Source: a bacterium (Candidatus Gribaldobacteria) CG10_big_fil_rev_8_21_14_0_10_37_21 (GTDB taxonomy: Bacteria > Patescibacteriota > Minisyncoccia > Minisyncoccales > CG1-02-41-26). From it: 14,643 bases of DNA. Position numbers and translations under genes: made by a program. A model generated the notes under the pieces. That model saw only the letters and a list, made by a program, of their open reading frames with translations, ran no database searches and had not been told where the DNA came from. The stretch's first letter is position 1; each line of letters opens with the position of its first letter. Below are positions 7,849-13,714 of this stretch, piece by piece. Location: contig PFAX01000013.1 in NCBI GenBank assembly GCA_002773495.1, positions 1 through 14,643 of the forward strand, read 5' to 3'.

Positions 7849-7877
7849 TTCTTGTTTTTTAGGGTTTATGCTATAAT
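7849..7877 (+). promoter_or_regulatory. Extended -10 promoter of the major pilin gene
   Basis: A perfect extended -10, TGCTATAAT at 7869-7877, lies 48 bases upstream of the pilin ATG. That predicts transcription starting near 7884 and a 5' leader of about 40 bases. A weak -35 candidate TTCTTG (7849-7854) has a 17-base spacer. A consensus TTGACA also exists at 7839-7844 but is 27 bases from the -10, too far to pair with it directly. The leader has no Shine-Dalgarno sequence at usable spacing. An independent promoter suits a pilin needed in far larger amounts than the machinery. Confidence 0.7.
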
Positions 7878-7924
7878 ATAAATGAATATAATATATAAAG
7901 GTCGTTTTAGTTTAAAATAATAAA

Positions 7925-8383
7925 ATGAAATTTAAAAAACAAACAGGTTTTACATTAATTGAGTTGTTGGTGGTTATCGCCATTATCGGTATATTGGCTT
8001 CCATCGTTTTGGTCTCGTTCCCCGGTGCTCAAAAGAAAGCCAAGGACTCAAGAGTGATTGGGGCTGTTGCTCAAGCCAGAACAGTTATGACTTATATGCA
8101 GGCAAATGATGGTGACTTTACCAATTTTTCATGCACCGCCACAGATATGGTAAACTTGTGTGCTGAAGTTGCTGCCAATAATGGCAATGTTGCTTTAAGT
8201 ATTGTGAAAGTCGGGTCAGGCGCGTCAGCCACTGCTTGTATGTCTGCTACCTTAACTGCTGTTACAAATCAATTTTACTGTGCTGATTCAAGTGGCAAAG
8301 CGGGAAGAACAATGGGAGCAGGAACTCCGGCCGCAGGGTGTAGTGCTACAACCGGCCTTTGTCAGGGAACCTTATCTGACTAA
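7925..8383 (+). CDS. pilA: Major type IV prepilin
   Basis: This is the most likely structural subunit of the fibre. The 152 residues carry a short basic class-III leader, MKFKKQTG, cut by PilD before F9. Glu at mature position 5 (E13) and the hydrophobic N-terminal helix (about 9-31) followed by KKAKDSR and an amphipathic helix are typical of T4a pilins. The mature C-terminal domain is small, Ala/Ser/Thr/Gly-rich, and contains six cysteines (C70, C79, C105, C119, C139, C146), enough for three disulfides. It looks less AT-rich in codon choice than its neighbours, as expected of a highly expressed gene. It stands alone between its own promoter and terminator. It could instead be one of several pilins, but its isolation and short leader favour the major subunit. 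Confidence 0.9.
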   Translation: MKFKKQTGFTLIELLVVIAIIGILASIVLVSFPGAQKKAKDSRVIGAVAQARTVMTYMQANDGDFTNFSCTATDMVNLCAEVAANNGNVALSIVKVGSGASATACMSATLTAVTNQFYCADSSGKAGRTMGAGTPAAGCSATTGLCQGTLSD

Positions 8384-8396
8384 CCTTTAAAAAGTA

Positions 8397-8435
8397 TAAC
8401 CTTAAACCGCCTTTTCTTTGGGCGGTTTTTGGTTA
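8397..8435 (+). terminator. Intrinsic terminator after the major pilin
   Basis: A perfect 8-bp stem (aaaccgcc 8404-8411 with ggcggttt 8421-8428) closes a 9-base loop, with the 3' arm running into a T-tract at 8426-8430. Outer pairs taacc (8397-8401) and ggtta (8431-8435) extend it across a 2x2 internal loop. It starts 14 bases after the pilin stop. Confidence 0.9.
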
Positions 8436-8467
8436 AACGATTTTTCAAAAAACTTCACTTAGTTAGG

Positions 8468-8508
8468 TTTACACTTAGCTTTTCTTTTTTAGGATTTTAA
8501 GCTAAAAT
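8468..8508 (+). promoter_or_regulatory. Possible promoter region and 7-bp inverted repeat before pilD
   Basis: Because a strong terminator precedes it, pilD needs a promoter. Candidates are TTTACA (8468-8473) with TAGGAT 16 bases on (8490-8495), or the -10-like TAAAAT at 8503-8508. A 7-bp inverted repeat, ttagctt (8475-8481) and aagctaa (8499-8505), overlaps both and could be an operator or hairpin. None is decisive. The rest of 8384-8524 shows no gene. Confidence 0.3.
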
Positions 8509-8524
8509 AAAGTAAAATAAAATA

Positions 8525-9319
8525 ATGTTTAGTTTATTTTTTCAAGCTTTTATATTTATCTTTGGCCTAATTGTGGGCAGTTTTTTGAATTGCCTGATAT
8601 ATAGGTTGGAAATTGGCAAAGGCAAAAGTATCTTGAAGGGCAAATCGTTTTGCCCTGACTGTCAACACACCTTGGCTTGGTTTGACCTGATTCCCTTGTT
8701 AAGTTTTTTTCTTTTGAAGGGAAAGTGTCGCTATTGCCACAAGCCCATTTCTTGGCAATATCCTTTGGTTGAGGTTTTAACCGCCTTTGTTTTTCTTTTA
8801 ATAGCTTTTAAATATAAAAATTCTTTTGACTTTTTTTCGTTTGTCATTCTGTGGTCTTTACTGATTATTATTTTTGTTTATGACCTAAAGCATTACATAA
8901 TTCCCGATAAAGTTGTTTTTGTGGCAATTGCTATTGCCTTAATTTTCAATTTTCAATTTTCAATTTTCAATCAATTTTCAATATCTAAATTTTCAAACTT
9001 TCAAAATTGTTTACTTGCTGGGATTGGGGCGGCAGGGTTTTTCTTTTTAATATGGTTTTTTAGTAAAGGGCACGCTATGGGCTTTGGCGATGTAAAGTTA
9101 GCTTTTCTTTTGGGGTTATTGCTTGGCTGGCCGAATATACTGGTTGGGTTGATGTTAGCTTTTTTTAGCGGCTCGTTGGTTGGCTTGGGCTTAATAGTTG
9201 CTGGTAAAAAGAAAATGTCAAGCCAGGTGCCTTTTGGGCCATTTCTAATCGCGGGCGCGTTTGTCGCCTTATTTTGGGGACAAGCCCTATGGAAAGGATA
9301 TGTTTCTTTATTTAATTAG
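8525..9319 (+). CDS. pilD: PilD, prepilin peptidase / N-methyltransferase
   Basis: PilD is a polytopic membrane aspartyl protease that removes prepilin leaders and methylates the new N-terminal residue. The 264 residues begin with a membrane helix and GSFLNCLIYRL, then the cytoplasmic zinc domain with two CxxC pairs (C43/C46, C68/C71), associated with the methyltransferase part. Catalytic aspartates are D120 in YDLKHYIIPD and D189 in the GFGD motif. The C-terminus has SQVPFGPFLIAGAF. Oddity: residues 141-161 (FNFQFSIFNQF...NFQN) are encoded by a heptamer DNA repeat between the two aspartates and look inserted in a membrane-helix/loop region. No frameshift results, and both catalytic sites are intact. 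Confidence 0.96.
   Translation: MFSLFFQAFIFIFGLIVGSFLNCLIYRLEIGKGKSILKGKSFCPDCQHTLAWFDLIPLLSFFLLKGKCRYCHKPISWQYPLVEVLTAFVFLLIAFKYKNSFDFFSFVILWSLLIIIFVYDLKHYIIPDKVVFVAIAIALIFNFQFSIFNQFSISKFSNFQNCLLAGIGAAGFFFLIWFFSKGHAMGFGDVKLAFLLGLLLGWPNILVGLMLAFFSGSLVGLGLIVAGKKKMSSQVPFGPFLIAGAFVALFWGQALWKGYVSLFN
8941..8979. repeat. In-gene heptamer repeat in pilD
   Basis: Four perfect units of aattttc (8941-8968), a 4-base aatc, and a fifth unit (8973-8979) lie inside pilD in frame. Degenerate units continue to about 9006. It is the reverse-complement type of the tract at 9335-9362 in the next gene. Confidence 0.92.
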
Positions 9320-9327
9320 ATGAAAAA

Positions 9328-9894
9328 ATGTTTGAAAATTGTAAATTGAAAATTGAAAATTGTCCCAAACAGGGTTTTACTTTAATTGAGCTTTTGGTCT
9401 CTATGGCTGTAATGATGATTTTATTTTCAATTTTGTTTATGGGTCGGCCTAAACAAGAAAAAGTTTTGAATTTGCGCTTAGCCGCTTTTACTTTAGCTCA
9501 GGACTTAAGGCAGGTCCAGGAAATGGCCATGGGCTCTGGCGAACATATTTGCCAGCCTCAAGGGCCAACCTTTGTTTTCGGAATTAGGGTTGAAAAGGAT
9601 ATGCCCCAAGCAAGTTATTTGTTTTTTGCTGATTGCAATAGCAACAAGACAAGGCAACCAGCTGATGATGATATAAATATCCAGCAAATTGTTTTTTCAA
9701 AAGATGTTCAAATTTGTGAAATTTCATCAAGTAATCAAGCCCTTGACCTTGTTTTTGCCCCACCTGACCCCTTAGTTTATTTTCAGGGTATACCAGCTGT
9801 AGGTGAGGTTTACATCAAACTTTGTTTAAAGTCCGATTCTTCAATTTCAAAAAAAATAAAGGTTAATTCAGCTGGCAGGATAGAGATAGAGTAA
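9328..9894 (+). CDS. FimT/GspH-like minor pilin (pseudopilin)
   Basis: This 188-residue prepilin-like protein is probably a minor pilin that primes or is incorporated in the pilus. The leader ends PKQG with cleavage predicted between G16 and F17. Glu at mature position 5 (E21) and the hydrophobic helix (17-39) follow. NLRLAAFTLAQDLRQVQEMAM then matches the FimT/GspH pattern, leading to a beta-rich C-terminal domain with several Cys. Its leader (KLKIEN repeated around Cys) is encoded by a heptamer tract, so this leader sequence is probably repeat-derived. The ATG at 9328 is 8 bases after pilD and no better in-frame start exists before the cleavage site. Confidence 0.82.
   Translation: MFENCKLKIENCPKQGFTLIELLVSMAVMMILFSILFMGRPKQEKVLNLRLAAFTLAQDLRQVQEMAMGSGEHICQPQGPTFVFGIRVEKDMPQASYLFFADCNSNKTRQPADDDINIQQIVFSKDVQICEISSSNQALDLVFAPPDPLVYFQGIPAVGEVYIKLCLKSDSSISKKIKVNSAGRIEIE
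9335..9362. repeat. In-gene heptamer repeat in the fimT-like leader
   Basis: Four consecutive 7-bp units, aaaattg, taaattg, aaaattg, aaaattg, begin two codons after the start of the gene and encode most of the prepilin leader. Confidence 0.88.
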
Positions 9895-9898
9895 AACA

Positions 9899-9946
9899 AT
9901 GAAATTTAATCAAAAAAACCAGGGGTTCACCCCGTTAAAAATCTAA
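9899..9946 (+). pseudogene. Short ORF resembling a prepilin leader, possible pilin remnant
   Basis: ATG at 9899 opens a 15-codon frame, MKFNQKNQGFTPLKI, ending at TAA. It imitates a class-III prepilin leader and cleavage site (compare KQTGFTLIEL at 7925), with Pro in place of Leu and Lys in place of the conserved Glu. It lies in the 70-base gap before the PilV-like gene and is in the same frame as that gene. It contains the palindrome gggg-ttca-cccc (9922-9933). It may be a decayed pilin start, a leader peptide, or a repeat copy of pilin leader DNA. No function can be claimed. Confidence 0.35.
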
Positions 9947-9964
9947 AGCTCTATCCTTATTATT

Positions 9965-10477
9965 ATGTTAAACAAGAAAACAATATTTACTTTTTCCAAG
10001 AGAAATCCTCATAAATTTCTAACGGGGTTCACTTTATTAGAGATTATCATCGCCATGTTTGTTTTTTTTATTGGGATTATGGGTATTTTTTCGTTATTAA
10101 CAGCAACCATGAGAAGTACTAAGGGGGTAGTTGATAATTTTAAAGCCAGCCAGCTGTCTCAAGAGGGCTTAGAATTAGTCAGAAATATCAGGGATAAAAA
10201 TTGGCTTTTTTATCAGGACTGGCGGACAGGGCTTGGCTCTTGTGCTTCGGGCTGTGAAATGGATTATAATGACACAGACCTGTCTAACTGGCTTAACAGA
10301 AATTTAAAAATTGATTCAAATGGTTTTTATAACTATGAAACAGGCACTAATTCTTTGTTTAAAAGAAAAATTACCATTTCTCAAGATGGAGATACTTTAA
10401 AAGTTAAAAGCGAAGTTTCTTGGCAAAACGAAACCTTTACAACCATTGACACCCTTTATGATTGGTATAACCAGTGA
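9965..10477 (+). CDS. PilV/GspI-like minor pilin
   Basis: This is a 170-residue minor prepilin. A long basic leader (RNPHKFLTG) is cleaved between G21 and F22, with Glu at +5 (E26) and a long hydrophobic helix (about 22-47). The stretch SQEGLELVRNIRDKNWLFY (about 66-84) resembles the post-helix region of PilV-like minor pilins. The C-terminal domain is aromatic and Asn/Asp-rich and ends with a second Trp/Tyr-rich stretch. It is second of four minor pilin genes, in the order H, V, W, X that parallels the fimU/pilV/pilW/pilX cassettes of T4a systems. Assignment to the PilV class is by order and helix pattern. Confidence 0.78.
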   Translation: MLNKKTIFTFSKRNPHKFLTGFTLLEIIIAMFVFFIGIMGIFSLLTATMRSTKGVVDNFKASQLSQEGLELVRNIRDKNWLFYQDWRTGLGSCASGCEMDYNDTDLSNWLNRNLKIDSNGFYNYETGTNSLFKRKITISQDGDTLKVKSEVSWQNETFTTIDTLYDWYNQ

Positions 10478-10487
10478 TAAAATAAAC

Positions 10488-10630
10488 CCTAAATCCTAAT
10501 ATCTAAACTCTAAACAAATTCAAATATCTAATTTTCAAAACCCAAAACAAACTTTCTTTAAAGGTTTCTGTTGCGAACATTTGAATTTTGGCGATTTGAG
10601 ATTGTTTAGAATTTAGAAATTAGAAATTAA
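10488..10630. repeat. Foldback repeat with heptamer arms before the PilW-like gene
   Basis: Bases 10496-10525 and 10594-10623 are inverted repeats matching at 26 of 30 positions. They surround about 68 bases that contain no credible gene. Both arms are heptamer arrays: tctaaac units at 10502-10515, and gtttaga, atttaga, aattaga at 10604-10624. The left arm matches the repeat at 91-113 in reverse complement, so the two elements are one family. This fills the 163-base gap and no promoter stands out. Confidence 0.85.
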
Positions 10631-10640
10631 AAGTAAGCAA

Positions 10641-11249
10641 ATGCTCAAAAATAATAAACAACAAAAACGACCAAAACAAGGGCATTTATTTAGTCCTTTA
10701 GGACAAGAGGGGTTTACTTTGATTGAGCTTTTAATTGCCATGGTCGTTTTTACGATAATGATATCTTCGGTGGTTGCTTTGTTTGGCAATGCCCTCAAGG
10801 CCCAAAATGAGGTTTTATCTTACTCTGAAGCCCTAAGCTCTGCCTCTTATTCTGTAGAGTATGTTTCAAGGGCCTTACGGATGGCAAAAAAGGATTTATT
10901 AGGCACTTGCATTACCTCTAAAAGTAACTATGAAAACATTGGGAATACAACTATAATTCGTTTTTTAAATTATGATGAAAAGTGCCAAGAGTTTGGCTTG
11001 TCTGCTGGAGCTATTTATTTAAGAAGGTCTTCAACAAATTCAAGCACTGGTTTTGGGGTCCAGATTCCTTTAACAGCAAGCAACCTTGTTGTTTCAAAAT
11101 TGGTCTTTAGTATAACAGGTAACAGCCAAGTAGATGACTTTCAGCCCAAGGTAGCCTTTGTTCTTGAAATAGGGGAGTTAAATAAAGAGTTTGCTCCGAT
11201 TAAAGTTCAAACAACTATTTCCCAAAGAGACCTAGACATCCCACAATAA
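10641..11249 (+). CDS. PilW/GspJ-like minor pilin
   Basis: This is a 202-residue minor prepilin. A 24-residue leader ends LGQEG and cleavage is predicted before F25. FTLIELLIAMVVFTIMISSVVALF gives Glu+5 (E29) and the membrane helix. A PilW/GspJ-like region follows (EALSSASYSVEYVSRALRMAKKD), then a beta-rich domain. The long leader (PKQGHLFSPLGQEG) contains an earlier Gly but no following pilin helix, so the second Gly is the cleavage site. It ends 10 bases before the PilX-like gene. Confidence 0.8.
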   Translation: MLKNNKQQKRPKQGHLFSPLGQEGFTLIELLIAMVVFTIMISSVVALFGNALKAQNEVLSYSEALSSASYSVEYVSRALRMAKKDLLGTCITSKSNYENIGNTTIIRFLNYDEKCQEFGLSAGAIYLRRSSTNSSTGFGVQIPLTASNLVVSKLVFSITGNSQVDDFQPKVAFVLEIGELNKEFAPIKVQTTISQRDLDIPQ

Positions 11250-11259
11250 AACAAGTTTT

Positions 11260-11652
11260 ATGAAGAAAGCATTTATATTTTTAAAGGATAAACAAGGGGT
11301 GGCCCTTTATCTAACTATGTTGGCTTTAGCTATTTTAACTGGCTCGGTTTTAGCTTTATCCGGCCTTGTCGTTAGCCAAATGAAAACTATTTTTACAGCG
11401 GGTTATTCAGTGAAGGCCTTTTTTGCCGCTGACACTGGCATAGAAGAAGCTCTTCAAGATAGGCAAGCCCCTTTAGAGAATTATTCGGGCTGGCTTGATT
11501 TAAATGGCAATAGTGTTTTTGACCCAAATCAAGACGCTTCTTATAATGTTATATCTGTTTTTGCTGGGGGGCAGTGCATAGCTGATAATTTTTGTATTTG
11601 GTCGCAAGGAACATTCCGCAATATTAAACGAAGAATTGAAGTTAAATACTAA
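11260..11652 (+). CDS. PilX/GspK-like minor pilin with a calcium-loop-like motif
   Basis: This is a 130-residue protein with a short leader (MKKAFIFLKDKQG) and predicted cleavage before V14. The hydrophobic helix (14-39) lacks Glu at +5, a known trait of GspK/PilX-type tip subunits. FFAADTGIEEALQD (54-67) matches the PilX-type motif after the helix. D80-x-N82-x-N84-x3-D88-x3-D92 resembles an EF-hand/dockerin-type Ca2+ loop (inferred). Two cysteines (C106, C112) could pair. It is last in the minor pilin set and shorter than many PilX proteins. A tip or initiation role is the family expectation. Confidence 0.78.
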   Translation: MKKAFIFLKDKQGVALYLTMLALAILTGSVLALSGLVVSQMKTIFTAGYSVKAFFAADTGIEEALQDRQAPLENYSGWLDLNGNSVFDPNQDASYNVISVFAGGQCIADNFCIWSQGTFRNIKRRIEVKY

Positions 11653-11676
11653 GCTATTAATATATTGAAATTTTTT

Positions 11677-13689
11677 ATGCGACAAGTCAAACAGCGAATT
11701 GAAAAATTAAAACAGGTTATCAATCATCATCGTTATCTACGGCATGTTTTAGATAAAGAAGAAATAACAGAAGCAGCACTTGACTCTTTAAAAAAAGAGC
11801 TTTTTGATTTAGAACAAAAGTATCCCCAATTTATAACCCCTGATTCGCCCACCCAAAGAGTGGAAGGCAAAGTATCAAAGGGCTTTGCAAAAACACAACA
11901 CACAACCCCAATGTTTTCTTTAAATGATGCTTTCAGCGAGCAAGATATAATTGATTGGGAAACGCGTATAACAAAACTACTTACCTTAGAAGAAGAAAAA
12001 AAGCTGGACTATTTTTGCGAAGTAAAAGTAGATGGTCTGGCTGCTTCTTTAATTTATAAAGACGGCGTTTTTGTTAGTGGGGCTACTAGGGGCGATGGCA
12101 AAATCGGGGAGGACACAACCAACAACATTAAAACCATTGAAAGTATACCATTGAGATTAGAAAAACCAATCTCTTGTGAGGTTAGGGGCGAGGCCTACAT
12201 TACTAAAAAGGATTTTATTCTATTAAATAAAGAGCAAGCAAAAAAGGGCGAGGAGCTATTTGCTAACCCCAGAAATACAGCTGCTGGTGCTTTAAGGCAA
12301 CTTGATCCAAAAGTCGTTGGCGAAAGGCGTTTAAGTTTTTTGGCTTGGCAGTTAATGCCAGCTGTTGATCAAATTACTGAGAACAATCTTTTAAAAGAAT
12401 ATGGCTTTAAAACACCAGAAAGCCGTTTCTGCCTATCCTTAAAAGAGGTTTTTATTTTTTATCAAGAGGTCTTAAAACAAAGAGATAAATTACCCTACCA
12501 AATAGATGGCCTTGTCGTTTCAGTTAATAATAATCAGGTTTTTGATCAATTAGGCATAGTTGGTAAATCCCCCAGAGGAGCTATAGCTTACAAGTTTCCT
12601 TTGAAACAAGCCACCACAATAATTGATGATATCAAATTACAAGTCGGTAGAACTGGTGCTATTACTCCGGTTGCTATTTTAAGGCCAGTCAATATAGGTG
12701 GTTCAACTATAACTAGAGCCACCTTGCACAATGAAGATGAAATTAAACGGCTTAATATAAGGGTCAGTGACACTGTGATTGTCGGTAGGGCCGGTGATGT
12801 TATTCCACAAGTTCTTCACGTTTTAAAAGATTTACGCCCTAAGGGTGCTAAGGCCTTTAAAATGCCAAAAATTTGCCCGGCATGCCAAACCGTTTTGATT
12901 AGGCCGCTAGACCAAGCGATTTGGCGTTGCCCAAACCATTTTTGTTCTGTTAAAAGCAGAAGGCAAATTTATCATTTTGTTTCTAAGTCAGCTTTTGATA
13001 TTGATGGCTTGGGCCCTAAAATTATTGACCAACTTTTTGAAGCTGGATTAATTTCAGACGGAGCTGATTTATTTCTTTTAAAAAAAGGCGATTTACTTCC
13101 CCTAGAAAGATTTGCCGATAAGTCAGCTGACAATTTAATAGCCGAAATACAGGCAAAAAAATCCATATCTTTAGAAAGGTTTATTTATTCTTTAGGCATT
13201 TTAAATGTAGGCCTTGAGACATCTGTGCTTATAGCACAGAAATTAAAAATGAAAAATGAAAAATTAAAAATTAAGGAAGTGGCAAATTTTTATAAAGAAT
13301 TATCTTTAGAGGCATTACAGAGTGTTGAAGATATTGGTCCAATTGTCGCTCGGAGTATTTACGATTGGTTTGGCAACAAACAAAATATCGTTTTTTTAGA
13401 TAAACTTGATGAAGCCGGGGTTAAAATAGCAAAAAGCAAAGGGCAGAAAGCGAATAGTGCAAAACTGCAAGGCACAACTTTGGTTCTTACGGGTGTTTTG
13501 GAATCAATGACAAGGGACCAAGCCAAAGAAAAAATTCGGCAGCTTGGGGGCGAAGTAACAGAGAGTGTTTCAAAAAATACTTCTTATTTAGTAGCAGGCA
13601 ACGCCCCGGGCTCTAAATTAACTAAAGCCCGCACCCTTGGCGTTAAAGTTTTATCCGAATCTGAGTTTTTGCTTTTACTTAAAGATTGA
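11677..13689 (+). CDS. ligA: NAD+-dependent DNA ligase LigA
   Basis: LigA seals nicks in replication and repair using NAD+. I chose ATG 11677 (670 residues); an in-frame TTG at 11665 would add only four residues. Domain Ia with the NAD-binding HHRYLRHVLD region (17-26) comes first. The nucleotidyltransferase domain has catalytic Lys in CEVKVDGLA (K117), then the OB fold. The zinc finger has C400, C403, C418 and C423. Helix-hairpin-helix repeats (about 436-565) and a C-terminal BRCT domain (about 594-670) complete it. Oddity: two heptamer DNA repeats are read through in frame. They give KLKMKNEKLKIKE inside the HhH region (522-534) and KSKGQKANS in the linker to BRCT. All key residues are present. 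It is unrelated in function to the pili but lies 24 bases downstream, so it may be co-transcribed. Confidence 0.97.
   Translation: MRQVKQRIEKLKQVINHHRYLRHVLDKEEITEAALDSLKKELFDLEQKYPQFITPDSPTQRVEGKVSKGFAKTQHTTPMFSLNDAFSEQDIIDWETRITKLLTLEEEKKLDYFCEVKVDGLAASLIYKDGVFVSGATRGDGKIGEDTTNNIKTIESIPLRLEKPISCEVRGEAYITKKDFILLNKEQAKKGEELFANPRNTAAGALRQLDPKVVGERRLSFLAWQLMPAVDQITENNLLKEYGFKTPESRFCLSLKEVFIFYQEVLKQRDKLPYQIDGLVVSVNNNQVFDQLGIVGKSPRGAIAYKFPLKQATTIIDDIKLQVGRTGAITPVAILRPVNIGGSTITRATLHNEDEIKRLNIRVSDTVIVGRAGDVIPQVLHVLKDLRPKGAKAFKMPKICPACQTVLIRPLDQAIWRCPNHFCSVKSRRQIYHFVSKSAFDIDGLGPKIIDQLFEAGLISDGADLFLLKKGDLLPLERFADKSADNLIAEIQAKKSISLERFIYSLGILNVGLETSVLIAQKLKMKNEKLKIKEVANFYKELSLEALQSVEDIGPIVARSIYDWFGNKQNIVFLDKLDEAGVKIAKSKGQKANSAKLQGTTLVLTGVLESMTRDQAKEKIRQLGGEVTESVSKNTSYLVAGNAPGSKLTKARTLGVKVLSESEFLLLLKD
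13245..13272. repeat. In-gene heptamer repeat in the ligA HhH region
   Basis: Four perfect-length units, aaaaatg, aaaaatg, aaaaatt, aaaaatt, are translated as a Lys-rich insertion in a helix-hairpin-helix segment. Confidence 0.9.
13429..13456. repeat. In-gene heptamer repeat in the ligA HhH-BRCT linker
   Basis: The units gcaaaaa, gcaaagg, gcagaaa, gcgaata are spaced exactly 7 bases apart. The first unit is identical to that of the pilT-pilC spacer tract at 6498-6518. They encode a flexible Lys/Ser/Gly linker, so insertion here would be well tolerated. Confidence 0.7.
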
Positions 13690-13714
13690 GCTAATATAAA
13701 GCCAAAAAAGAGAT

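Noticed and set aside
11665..11676. TTG start for LigA
   Set aside because: ATG at 11677 gives a standard LigA N-terminus; the extra four residues have no support.
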